Source of the DNA: an uncultured Arcanobacterium sp.
GTDB lineage: Bacteria; Actinomycetota; Actinomycetes; Actinomycetales; Actinomycetaceae
Direction: 5' to 3'
DNA: 64,000 nucleotides
Assembly (NCBI GenBank): GCA_958428545.1
Contig: CAUAGM010000001.1
Span: 186,001-250,000, forward strand
In this document: piece after piece, positions 49,506-58,390 of the stretch
Layout of the letters: each line of letters starts with the position of its first letter
Position numbering within the stretch: the first letter of the stretch is position 1
Notes under the pieces: model-generated
What the model was told of the DNA's origin: nothing
The model's input: only the letters and a program-made list of their open reading frames with translations
The model's database searches: none
Made by a program: the position numbers and the translations under genes

Positions 49506-51518
49506 ATGCGTATCGCATATGCAGGAAACCCGAATAGCGGAAAAACTACCCTCGTCAATGCGCTGACGGGTACGAAAGGGAAAGTCGGCAACTGGGGTGG
49601 CGTCACCGTCGGGAAAAAGGAAAGCGCATTAAAGCCTGAATATGCCGATGGGCAGGAAGTGATCGCTGTAGATCTTCCAGGTGCATATTCGATGTCGCCT
49701 TTTTCTCCAGAAGAGAGCATTACGAGCGAATACGTGCGTACCTCTTCGCCAGATGTGATTATCAACGTCGTTGATGCAACGAATCTTAGCCGAAGCCTAT
49801 TTTTTACAACCCAGCTTCTCGAACTTGGCATTCCAGTGGTTGTGGCTCTTAATAAACACGATCTTGCTCAGAAAGACGATATTCGCATTGATGCGGCAAT
49901 CCTTTCAGAAAAATTGGGCTGCCCTGTGATCGAAACTACCGCATGTGCGCGTGAGCATAATGGCTTAAAAGAGCTGATGGCGGCAGCAATTGCCTGCGCA
50001 GGCTCTACGCAAAATGCCCTCTATCGTCAAGAAGACGTGGATCTTCTCGATAAAGTTGCTGTTGATGGCGAAGACCGCAAACGTTTTGCATACGTCAACT
50101 CCATCGTTGCAAGCGTTGAAACTCGCCATACTTCCTCTCACGAGCACACTGTGCAAGATAAAATCGATCTCGTGCTCACGAACCCTATCGGAGGCGTGAT
50201 TATTTTCGCTGCTGTGATGTGGCTGGTCTTTTCTATCTCGCAGACATGGGTTGGGCCGTTCCTTGCAGAGTGGGTTGTAGGTTGGATTGAAACCTTCCAA
50301 GAATGGGTATCTGAGCAGATGGCTGAAAGCCCTGAAGTGCTGACGACGATTGTGGCTGATGGCATTATCGGTGGTGTAGGAGCCGTCATTGGCTTCCTGC
50401 CGCTTGTGATGGTGATGTATTTCCTCCTCGCTCTGCTTGAAGAGTCTGGCTATATGGCTCGCGTGAGTGCCGTGCTCGATCCGATTTTCAAGCGGGTAGG
50501 GCTTTCTGGAAAATCGGTGATCCCGATCGTTATCGGTACTGGCTGCGCAATTCCAGCAATTATGAGTACTCGCACTATTCGTGACGAACGGCAGCGCCGA
50601 GCCACTGCAATGCTCACCTCCAACATTCCATGCGGTGCAAAAATTCCAGTAATCGCCCTTTTCGCAGGTGCTTTCTTTGAAGGTGCTGGCTGGGTGAGCT
50701 GGGTGAGCTACTTCTTCGGGCTTGTGCTGATTTTCTTTGGTGCTCTGCTGATTAAAGGCGTCACGGGCTATAAATTCCGTAAATCTTTCTTCATTATGGA
50801 ACTCCCACGCTATAAAGCGCCAAACCCGTGGCATGCGTGCCTCTCTATGCTAGAGCGAGCAAAAGCATACATTATCAAAGCTGCAACGATTATTTTGGTG
50901 TGTAACCTCGTGGTGCAGCTGATGCAAACGTATAATTGGAGCCTTGAAGTGGTGCCTGAAGGAATGGAAGATTCTTCAATTCTGGCCACAATCGCTTCTC
51001 CAGTTGCTTTCCTTTTGATTCCGCTTGGCATTGGCACGTGGCAGCTTGCCGCTGCTGCTGTCACAGGCTTTATCGCCAAAGAAAACGTCGTGGGCACAAT
51101 CGCTGTGGTGTATGGGCTAACCTCCTTTATTGATCCAGATGAGCTTGCTCTCGTTGGAGGTGCCAATGAGGTGGCGACGACGATGGGGCTTACTTCGGTA
51201 GCTGCCTTTGCCTATCTCTTCTTCAATCTCTACACTCCGCCATGCTTTGCTGCGATGGGTGCAATGAATTCAGAAATGCAGCATAAAGGCTGGCTCTTCA
51301 GTGCAATTGCTTTGCAGTTTTGCACAGGATATGCAGTGGCATTTGCTGTGTATCAAGGCGGTACGCTCATCACTGAGGGGCATCTCGGAGAGGCTTTCCT
51401 GCCTGGGCTTATTGCGATTATATGCATGGCTGCTGCGATCGTACTTATGGCATGGAAGATCCGTGCAGGCTTCGCGGATAAGTATGAGCTTCATAGTCAA
51501 GCAGAGCTGGCAGCCTAA
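49506..51518 (+). CDS. feoB: Ferrous iron transporter FeoB
   Basis: Membrane GTPase for Fe2+ import. The N-terminal G domain has G1 GNPNSGKT (7-14), a G3 DLPG (56-59) and an NKHD G4. The permease part (from about 215) contains about eight helices, including the family's GxGCAIPAIMSTRTI and FITPPCFAA-type (YTPPCFAA) segments with the conserved Cys residues. At 670 residues it is short of E. coli FeoB (773) but typical for Gram-positives. GAGAAAGG precedes ATG. The iron box upstream and the two small Feo proteins downstream support the call. Confidence 0.95.
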   Translation: MRIAYAGNPNSGKTTLVNALTGTKGKVGNWGGVTVGKKESALKPEYADGQEVIAVDLPGAYSMSPFSPEESITSEYVRTSSPDVIINVVDATNLSRSLFFTTQLLELGIPVVVALNKHDLAQKDDIRIDAAILSEKLGCPVIETTACAREHNGLKELMAAAIACAGSTQNALYRQEDVDLLDKVAVDGEDRKRFAYVNSIVASVETRHTSSHEHTVQDKIDLVLTNPIGGVIIFAAVMWLVFSISQTWVGPFLAEWVVGWIETFQEWVSEQMAESPEVLTTIVADGIIGGVGAVIGFLPLVMVMYFLLALLEESGYMARVSAVLDPIFKRVGLSGKSVIPIVIGTGCAIPAIMSTRTIRDERQRRATAMLTSNIPCGAKIPVIALFAGAFFEGAGWVSWVSYFFGLVLIFFGALLIKGVTGYKFRKSFFIMELPRYKAPNPWHACLSMLERAKAYIIKAATIILVCNLVVQLMQTYNWSLEVVPEGMEDSSILATIASPVAFLLIPLGIGTWQLAAAAVTGFIAKENVVGTIAVVYGLTSFIDPDELALVGGANEVATTMGLTSVAAFAYLFFNLYTPPCFAAMGAMNSEMQHKGWLFSAIALQFCTGYAVAFAVYQGGTLITEGHLGEAFLPGLIAIICMAAAIVLMAWKIRAGFADKYELHSQAELAA

Positions 51519-51530
51519 TAGGAGCATATC

Positions 51531-51845
51531 GTGAACTTACCGACTATTGTCGCCTCTTTGGCTCTCGTGGTGATTGTGGCGTGGGCTGTCTATCATATCG
51601 TGAGCAATAAGAAGCGCGGTGGCGCATGCCTTGGCTGCCCAGTAGAGGGCACGTGTCCAACGGTTCGTGCCTATTGCGGCTCTGCTTCTCGTAAAACAGA
51701 AGTGACGATTCAGCCATATAAGGCACACGCTTCAGCGGCACTTCACGCGAAATCTCACGCAGCGCCTCGCGCAGAATCACACATAGAATCTCGCGCAGGA
51801 AAGACTGCTTCAACGTGCCAACATGGCTGCAACCACGCAGAATAA
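51531..51845 (+). CDS. FeoB-associated Cys-rich membrane protein with His-rich tail
   Basis: A 104-residue protein: one N-terminal helix (about 5-24), then GGACLGCPVEGTCPTVRAYC, the Cys pattern of small FeoB-associated membrane proteins. The C-terminal half is unusual, an Ala/His/Ser-rich stretch with at least seven His ending in TCQHGCNHAE, likely to bind metal. Start GTG 51531, with AGGAG 6 bases upstream. It sits between feoB and feoA and its end overlaps the open frame of the next gene slightly. Confidence 0.85.
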   Translation: MNLPTIVASLALVVIVAWAVYHIVSNKKRGGACLGCPVEGTCPTVRAYCGSASRKTEVTIQPYKAHASAALHAKSHAAPRAESHIESRAGKTASTCQHGCNHAE

Positions 51846-51870
51846 AGCATTATTCTTTAGTGAAGGCGCT

Positions 51871-52083
51871 ATGAATTTATTAGAAGTAGAAGCTGGCAGC
51901 ACGTATATTATTCGCCATATCGATACGCACGATGATGATATGGATAGTTTCCTCTTTCGCCTAGGATGCTACAGCGGCGAGGAGATTACGCTCATCTCAA
52001 AGAAGAAAAAATCTTGTATTGTGGTGATTAAAGACAGCCGCTACAGCCTCGATAACCTTTTGGCGCAGGCAATATGCGTTTAG
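51871..52083 (+). CDS. feoA: FeoA-domain protein
   Basis: A 70-residue SH3-like protein of the FeoA family, thought to regulate FeoB at the membrane. Seen: an N-terminal NLLEVEAGSTYIIRHID strand region, FLFRLGCYSGEEITL with the conserved LG(C/M)xxG turn, and VVIKDSRYSLDNLLAQAI at the end. The open frame extends upstream to 51823, overlapping the preceding gene, but the domain begins at ATG 51871, which has AAGG upstream. In most genomes feoA precedes feoB; here it is last. Confidence 0.85.
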   Translation: MNLLEVEAGSTYIIRHIDTHDDDMDSFLFRLGCYSGEEITLISKKKKSCIVVIKDSRYSLDNLLAQAICV

Positions 52084-52180
52084 TCATCAGAGGGGGTGAG
52101 CAGTTTTCTGGCTTTGCGCACTCTCTTCTTGTATGACGGCGATTTGTGCATGTGCATACTGATACGGGCAGAATAGAGAT

Positions 52181-55100
52181 ATGGCAATCCGTGATCGTGT
52201 GCATGAGCAGCTTGCTCAGCTGAAAGCTTCTTTTAAGGGAGATATCAGCGATTCTGCGCTTACGCGCGCTCAATATGCCACAGACGCTTCTAATTATCGG
52301 GTGCCGCCAGCACTCGTTGTTTGCCCGCGTGATGCTGATGATGTGGCGTGCGTGCTTGAATGGGCGCGGCGTTGGCACATTCCGATTACCAGCCGAGGCG
52401 GCGGCACGTCAACTGCAGGAAACTCAATTGGTGAGGGAATCGTCATCGATTTCTCTCGCTATATGAATAAAATCCTTGCTATTGATCCCGAGCAGCGCAC
52501 TGCCCGCGTGCAGCCAGGCGTGGTGATGAGCGATCTGCAGGCTGCGGCTGCTTCGTTTGGTTTACGCTTTGGTCCGGATCCTAGTACGCAAAATCGAGCT
52601 ACGTTTGGCGGTATGATTGGCAATAACGCCTGCGGGCCTCACGCTGTGGCATACGGGAAAACAGCGGATAATGTGCTTGATGTGCAATGTATTGATGGCC
52701 GTGGAAGAAAATTTTCTGCGAGGGATTTTTCTCTGGGAGAGTTTTCGGCAGGAGAGCTTTCGGTAGGGGAGTTTTCCTCGCAGAAAGCGTCTGCTAGAAA
52801 AGTTGCCGAGATAGCTCCCCAGAGCAATGATACGCACGAGGATAGTGTGCGAGAGAGCGCCTTGCAAGAAAATGCTCTTTCGGAACTTCACGAATTAGTG
52901 AACGCCCACCTCGCTGTGATTCGCACAGAGTGCGGACGCTTTGGCAGGCATGTGAGCGGATATTCCCTCGAGCATCTCCTTCCCGAACGAGGTTTTGACG
53001 TAGCGAAATTCCTTGTTGGTACAGAAGGAACTCTCGTCACTATCACAGAAGCCACACTGCGGCTCGTGCCCATTGCCGAGGCTCCTATGCTCGTTGTGCT
53101 TGGTTATCCCGATATGCCAACAGCGGCAGATGCTGTGCCGGCAATATTGAAACACCGCCCACTCGCTATTGAAGGAATGGACGCTTCGCTCGTTGAGATG
53201 GTTCGCCAGCATAAAGGCGATGTGCCTAAGCTTCCTGAGGGCGGCGGATGGCTGATGGTAGAAGTGGGGGCGCGTGAAGGAGAAGATCCCTGCACTATTC
53301 CTGCCCGTGCGCAGGCTATTGTGCGCGATTCGGGCACAATAGCTGCAACGATTAAATCTGCTGGAGCCGAAGCTTCTATTTTGTGGAAGATACGTGCTGA
53401 TGGAGCAGGCCTTGGCGGACGCACCCCGCAGGGCACTCAAGCCTGGCCAGGCTGGGAAGATTCTGCAGTTCCTCCAGAAAATCTCGGGGCATATCTGCGA
53501 GATTTACAGGCGTTGATGGATCGGCACAATTTGCACGGCTTAATGTATGGGCATTTTGGCGATGGCTGCGTGCATGTGCGTATTGATTTCCCCTTAGATA
53601 CAGAGCAAGGAATCCCAGTATTTCGAGAATTTCTTGAGCAGGCAGCAGATATTGCTGTGAGCTATGGCGGCTCGCTCTCTGGTGAGCATGGAGATGGGCG
53701 CGCTCGCACGCAACTGCTGAAACGTATGTATTCTCCTGCTGCTATGAATCTTTTTGCGCAGGTGAAAGCTCTTTTTGACCCAGAAAATTTGCTCAACCCT
53801 GGAATTTTATTCGCTCCTTATGCCCGCGATTCGCAAGATTCAGGCATCCATTCTCTTTCTTCCGATTTGCGCAGACCACAAGCTGTAGAGCTTGATTATG
53901 CGGGCGGTTTTCACTTTCATGATAGTGGCGACAGCTTCACGCATGCTTTGCACCACTGCACAGGGGTTGGCAAATGCCGCGCAAATAATATTGAATCTGG
54001 CACAGGGTGGATGTGCCCGAGCTATCAGGCGACGCGAGAAGAAAAAGACGTGACGCGCGGGCGTATGAGAATTTTACAGGAGGTTGCTCAGCGCGGCGCG
54101 GCGGCAGGCATAGCACGTGACGCGTTGATTCGCGGCTTTGCTGATTCTGCTGTGCGCTCAGCATTAGATTTGTGCCTTGGGTGCAAAGCGTGCGGTAAAG
54201 ATTGCCCCACGGGAATAGACGTGGCGAGATTCAAATCCGAGGCGCTTTATCGTGGCTACAAAGGAAGGCTTCGTCCGCGTACACATTATCTGCTGGGCAA
54301 CCTTCCCCGTTTTGCTCGGCTTGCAGTATCAATTCCAGGAGCTGCGCTTGCAGCCAATGCCGCCTTGAGCATTGCTCCGCTGCGAAAGCTTATATTTGCT
54401 CTGGCAGGTCTAGATACGCGCCGCTTCATGCCAGGATTTACCCGCCGAAAGTTTTCCTCGTGGGCGCGAAATGATGCGCATATTCCGCGCGGTGTGAGCG
54501 AGGCAGATATACCGTCAGACTTTCCGCTCAAAACTGCAGTATCGCCGTCACCATCGGCGCCAGCGTCATCATCGTCGCCATCAGTGCCAGCGTCACCATC
54601 ACTATCTTCATTGCTGCACGAGGGAGAAAAAGCGGCACATACTTCTTCACCTTCTGAAACTTCGCCGCGCTACGTGATGCTGTGGGCCGACAGTTTCTCT
54701 GAAACGCTCGATACACGAGGAGCGCAAGCGATGGTCGGGCTGCTGCAGCGTCACGGATATACGGTAATTATTCCGCCTGAAGATTCTTGCTGCGGGCTTA
54801 CATGGATTACCACTGGTCAGCTCGATACAGCAAAGAAAAAGCTTAAGCATCTGCTGGGCGTGCTTGCTCCTTTTGCGGCAGAAGGGATTCCGATTGTTGG
54901 GGTAGAGCCTAGCTGCACAGCAGTATTGCGAGATGATGTGCTCGATTTACTTCCTGACGATTCTCGCGCTTCGCTCGTCAGCTCAATGACGTTCACTCTT
55001 GCGGAGCTGCTCACACACGAAGTGTATAAACCCAGTGCACTTCACCTGCCGAATCTGCAGGGCGTACATATTGTGGCTCAGCCGCATTGCCATCATTACT

Positions 55101-55411
55101 CCGTGATGGGCTGGAAAGCTGATGCCGCTCTTTTGAAGCAGGCTGGAGCGCAGCTGGAAATTTTGGCAGGCTGCTGTGGCTTAGCAGGTAATTTTGGTAT
55201 GGAACGCGGGCATTACGATGTGAGTGTGGCTGTAGCAGAGCATCGTCTCTTACCAGCGTTACGGGCAGCTGAGGAAGAGGACGGCATTTATGTGTATCTC
55301 GCAGACGGTTTTTCTTGCCGCACTCAAGCACAGCAGCTAGCTGGGCAAAGTGGAGTTCATCTAGCGCAGCTGCTTTATGAGGGTGTGGGAAATGGAATCG
55401 ATGAGAATTAA
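52181..55411 (+). CDS. Fused FAD-linked oxidase / Fe-S / CCG-domain dehydrogenase (D-2-hydroxyacid type)
   Basis: A 1076-residue enzyme joining parts that are separate subunits in GlcDEF-type enzymes. The FAD domain (about 40-330) has ITSRGGGTSTAGNSIGEG and TFGGMIGNNACGPH. The FAD-oxidase C-terminal region (about 330-550) ends SLSGEHGDGRARTQLLKRMYSP. Two 4Fe-4S motifs follow (CTGVGKC near 593, LCLGCKACGKDCP near 665), then two CCG cysteine-rich motifs (near 870 and 997). It probably oxidises D-lactate or D-2-hydroxyglutarate to feed the quinone pool. Two low-complexity insertions lie within it: a 15-base tandem repeat around residues 182-200 (52727-52771, FSxGE units) and a Ser/Pro run near 785-810. 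Confidence 0.88.
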   Translation: MAIRDRVHEQLAQLKASFKGDISDSALTRAQYATDASNYRVPPALVVCPRDADDVACVLEWARRWHIPITSRGGGTSTAGNSIGEGIVIDFSRYMNKILAIDPEQRTARVQPGVVMSDLQAAAASFGLRFGPDPSTQNRATFGGMIGNNACGPHAVAYGKTADNVLDVQCIDGRGRKFSARDFSLGEFSAGELSVGEFSSQKASARKVAEIAPQSNDTHEDSVRESALQENALSELHELVNAHLAVIRTECGRFGRHVSGYSLEHLLPERGFDVAKFLVGTEGTLVTITEATLRLVPIAEAPMLVVLGYPDMPTAADAVPAILKHRPLAIEGMDASLVEMVRQHKGDVPKLPEGGGWLMVEVGAREGEDPCTIPARAQAIVRDSGTIAATIKSAGAEASILWKIRADGAGLGGRTPQGTQAWPGWEDSAVPPENLGAYLRDLQALMDRHNLHGLMYGHFGDGCVHVRIDFPLDTEQGIPVFREFLEQAADIAVSYGGSLSGEHGDGRARTQLLKRMYSPAAMNLFAQVKALFDPENLLNPGILFAPYARDSQDSGIHSLSSDLRRPQAVELDYAGGFHFHDSGDSFTHALHHCTGVGKCRANNIESGTGWMCPSYQATREEKDVTRGRMRILQEVAQRGAAAGIARDALIRGFADSAVRSALDLCLGCKACGKDCPTGIDVARFKSEALYRGYKGRLRPRTHYLLGNLPRFARLAVSIPGAALAANAALSIAPLRKLIFALAGLDTRRFMPGFTRRKFSSWARNDAHIPRGVSEADIPSDFPLKTAVSPSPSAPASSSSPSVPASPSLSSLLHEGEKAAHTSSPSETSPRYVMLWADSFSETLDTRGAQAMVGLLQRHGYTVIIPPEDSCCGLTWITTGQLDTAKKKLKHLLGVLAPFAAEGIPIVGVEPSCTAVLRDDVLDLLPDDSRASLVSSMTFTLAELLTHEVYKPSALHLPNLQGVHIVAQPHCHHYSVMGWKADAALLKQAGAQLEILAGCCGLAGNFGMERGHYDVSVAVAEHRLLPALRAAEEEDGIYVYLADGFSCRTQAQQLAGQSGVHLAQLLYEGVGNGIDEN

Positions 55412-56087
55412 GGTCATTAAAGGCGGGCCCTATCACGTATCTGGGGCTGTGCCCTTGGATGAAAAAATCGTTCGGCCGCAAGGGCAGGGCTACGTATGGG
55501 AAGATGGGCGCGAGCTGGAGCAGAAATCCGATTACTATCTGTGCCGTTGTGGGCATAGCTCTTCTGCTCCTTTTTGCGATGGAACGCACAAAAAGCGCGG
55601 TTTTGTGGGCGCTGAAACCGCCTCCACTGATACGTTTGATCAGCGAGCCGAGACGATAGAAGGAAAGAGCCTCACTTTGCGTGACGATAAGCGCTGCGCA
55701 TTTGTGCGCTTCTGCCATGCAGAAAATGCTCAAGGGGAGCGCGAAAATATTTGGAGCATTCTTGCGAAAGGCGATGTAGCAAGTGACGGCACTGTGCGTG
55801 AATTGGCGAGCGCATGCCCAGCAGGGCGGCTCAACGTGCAAAGCGAGAGCGGAGAGCTGCTGGAGCCAGAGCTAAAGCCGGGAATCACAGTGGTGCAGGA
55901 TCCTGAGCAGGCGGTGAGTGCAGGGTTGTACGTGCATGGTTATATTCCTCTTGAGAGCGCTGACGGCGAAGAATATGAGCTGCGCAATCGATATATGCTC
56001 TGCCGCTGTGGTCTATCGCGTGAGAAGCCTATATGCGATGCTACGCACGTACCAGCTGCTTTTGACGACGGGCATATAGAGAAATAG
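55392..56087 (+). CDS. Double CDGSH iron-sulfur protein
   Basis: A 231-residue protein with two CDGSH-type [2Fe-2S] motifs: CRCGHSSSAPFCDGTH (about 50-65) and CRCGLSREKPICDATH (about 202-217). Between them is a divergent Fe-S ferredoxin-like/SHIRT-free central segment (CAFVRFCHAEN and ACPAGRLN), as in the bacterial DUF1271-type iron-binding middle domain. Such proteins probably handle redox or Fe-S transfer. The gene overlaps the end of the upstream dehydrogenase by 20 bases and is likely cotranscribed. Start ATG 55392 is chosen for GAGGG 8 bases upstream; ATG 55401 is also possible. Confidence 0.85.
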   Translation: MESMRIKVIKGGPYHVSGAVPLDEKIVRPQGQGYVWEDGRELEQKSDYYLCRCGHSSSAPFCDGTHKKRGFVGAETASTDTFDQRAETIEGKSLTLRDDKRCAFVRFCHAENAQGERENIWSILAKGDVASDGTVRELASACPAGRLNVQSESGELLEPELKPGITVVQDPEQAVSAGLYVHGYIPLESADGEEYELRNRYMLCRCGLSREKPICDATHVPAAFDDGHIEK

Positions 56088-56107
56088 TTGGGTGGATGAA
56101 TGATGAA

Positions 56108-57529
56108 TCAGTAGTGCACAGTTACTGCTGTGCCAACTGAAGCAAAATCAAATACTGCGCGAGCTCCTTCGTTCGACATATTCACACAGCCGTGGGAGCC
56201 GCCATATCCTGCATCATATCCCCAGCTGCTGCGCCAAGCAGAGGATCCGTGAGTAGCTATATCGCCATTGAAATACGTCACCCATGGCACGTCTTTGGTT
56301 TCATACTCAGATCCATCGGCATTTTTGCCGCGCATCGTCTGGATAGTGAGCTGGGCATAAACGCTAAATTCTCCTGTGGGAGTTGGCGTTGCAGGGCTTC
56401 CGCTTATCATCGGATAGCTGGATATCAACGTTGCTCCCTCATACAAATTAACGCTGTGATTGCTGAGGTTAATATCTACCCAGCGCTCTCCTTCAGGCGC
56501 TGGGTAAGGAAGGTTCTCGGCGCCAAGAGCTACTACTTTTTCCTCCCACTGCACTTGTTCGGTTGTGGTGGTAAAGCTTGCGTTGGTTGCAGCTTTTTCA
56601 GCTAGATTTTTCACGATATCTTCGGTGATCGAATCAACGTTATTAACGGTGACTCCTTGTATTGCTTCTCGTTTTACTTTGACGATTTCGCCCGAGGAAT
56701 TTAGATATCGAATTCCCGTGATTCCCTTTATTGTGAAAGTATCAGCTTGGGTTTGTACCCATGTTTTTACTGTTTGCGCAGAAATAGTTGGTTGTTCAGA
56801 GTCGAGTGAGAGCCATTGTGCTTTGTCTTCCGCAGATGCGCTAAAGGTTTTATCGTTAAATTGTAGCGAGACGGGGATATCGATGAGTTCATTGGCTGCT
56901 TCTAATTTAGGTTGAAGCTCGGAAGGCTGCATGAGTGGTTCAACGTCTGAAATTGATGCAGAATAATTGATATCTGAGAGCGTTGCCGCGAGCTGGTAGG
57001 CGGCATTTTTTAGTTCGCGAGGATCTACCCCTACACCATTTTTTCCTTCAGTAATGCGAAATTCTTCAGAAGTAAATTCAAGCGTGGGTTCAATCGGAGC
57101 TACTGCCGATTCGTTCCCTTCTGTTAGGGAATGCGCAAATTTTGAAGCAGTTTCTTTGTGTATTGTGATATCGGGTGTGAGCACACGAGAGAAAAGAGGA
57201 TTTTTGACGTAGCTCAGCGGGTGTGAATTAGAGGAGAGAGCCTGCTCAGCTATTTTCTTTGAATCAAAGGAAAACCCCATATCGGCAAGCGTGGATGTTG
57301 TTGTGGTGATTCCCTCGCCTGAAACCGTCACCGTCTTTTCTTGCGCAGCATGGTTGAGGCGCTCTTCGATCTCTTGCTGTGTAAGCCCTGCAACGTTCGT
57401 TTCTCCGATACATGTGCGAGGAAGCGCTCGTTTTCCCAAGGTGAAATAGCCGATGTACATTCCTGCAGCAAGGAGAATAAGCGTCACGGGGACAGCGACG
57501 GCAATAGCGATCTTCTTGCGTTTGCTCAT
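56108..57529 (-). CDS. L,D-transpeptidase with peptidoglycan-binding-like repeats
   Basis: Forms 3-3 cross-links or attaches proteins in the cell wall. A 473-residue membrane-anchored protein: one N-terminal helix (7-29), a long extracytoplasmic part of two YoaR/VanW-type binding repeats (about 45-180 and 190-330), then a YkuD catalytic domain (about 345-473) with HGSSAWRSSWGYDAGYGG and SHGCVNM, the catalytic Cys at 448. All key residues are present. It converges with the CDGSH gene; only 20 bases separate them. Confidence 0.92.
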   Translation of the reverse strand: MSKRKKIAIAVAVPVTLILLAAGMYIGYFTLGKRALPRTCIGETNVAGLTQQEIEERLNHAAQEKTVTVSGEGITTTTSTLADMGFSFDSKKIAEQALSSNSHPLSYVKNPLFSRVLTPDITIHKETASKFAHSLTEGNESAVAPIEPTLEFTSEEFRITEGKNGVGVDPRELKNAAYQLAATLSDINYSASISDVEPLMQPSELQPKLEAANELIDIPVSLQFNDKTFSASAEDKAQWLSLDSEQPTISAQTVKTWVQTQADTFTIKGITGIRYLNSSGEIVKVKREAIQGVTVNNVDSITEDIVKNLAEKAATNASFTTTTEQVQWEEKVVALGAENLPYPAPEGERWVDINLSNHSVNLYEGATLISSYPMISGSPATPTPTGEFSVYAQLTIQTMRGKNADGSEYETKDVPWVTYFNGDIATHGSSAWRSSWGYDAGYGGSHGCVNMSNEGARAVFDFASVGTAVTVHY

Positions 57530-58390
57530 GCTCTGTATTTTTCCTCGTCAGTAGCCTCATATAGTGGCGGTGAAACGTGATCCACTCTTGAGCATAGTAA
57601 GAAACACGAGAATAAGCATGTGCACAGAGGCGATAATCTGCGAATGTGATGAATCGCGTATCTAGGCTTTAATATAGCCGTACCCCTTCGCCTGCAGCTT
57701 TGCTGTTTCAACAATTCCAGCGGGAACGATATCCATGTAGCTTGGCAGAAGATTGGGATTTATCTGACGTTCGTTCATTGCGATTTTGCGCACCATAAAT
57801 CTCACGCCGTCTTCTGCGAGAGCTTTAATTTTCTTCCATTGCGCGGGGTCTGCGTCTAGTTGTGAAAAAGCTCGGATAGCTCCGCCGTTTGCAACGACGA
57901 CTGCGCGCCCTTGCTCTTTGGAGCGTACGATTTCCCATTTCTTAGTCGTTTATTTTGTGTGACTCTTGTAAGGATGCCAGGAGCAGCGTAGATATCTGTG
58001 AACCCAAATTTTTCTACCGTATCAGACAGAGAAAATTCAGGCTATCTTAGTGTTTTATTCAGCGAAAATTCTATATATAGTGATGGAAATATAGACTTTC
58101 ACCGCTTGGGTGTGTAGCTCAGCTGGCAATGGCGCCACAGAAAGGTACGTTATGCAGTCGCAATATCGTCGTCAAAATAAACTCATATCTGGATCGATAT
58201 GTACCACTCCCCGCATATAAGCGACGCAAAGTTCTTTTTCTTTCAATTATAGTTTCCTTAAGTATCGGGTGTGAGTTTTTATCTTAGCTGTGCGTGATAG
58301 GTGTGTGATGGGTGAGTGGTAGGATAAAAATATCTGCGTGATGCATGATGGTTTATATGTTTATTCCCTGCCTCTGGAATCGAGGATCTA
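57530..58390. other. Gene-remnant region upstream of the LSQTG surface gene
   Basis: No intact gene. A DsrE-like fragment on the minus strand is listed separately (57662-57946). At 58105-58137 a GGGTGTGTAGCTCAGCTGGCA stretch resembles the 5' half of a tRNA gene but lacks a paired D-arm and T-arm. The rest, up to the GAGG before ATG 58391, shows no feature. Confidence 0.5.
57662..57946 (-). pseudogene. DsrE/DsrF-family gene fragment
   Basis: Minus-strand translation contains VVVANGGAIRAFSQLDAD, then LAEDGVRFMVRKIAMNERQIN and VPAGIVETAKLQAKGYGYIKA-stop, the order found in the DsrE-like family (sulfur-relay type small proteins). The 5' end lacks the family N terminus and a start codon; an in-frame stop lies just before it, so only about 95 codons of a truncated gene remain. 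Confidence 0.65.

Noticed and set aside
58105..58137. tRNA gene at GGGTGTGTAGCTCAGCTGG
   Set aside because: Only a 5'-half likeness; the D-stem does not pair and no anticodon arm or T-arm follows.
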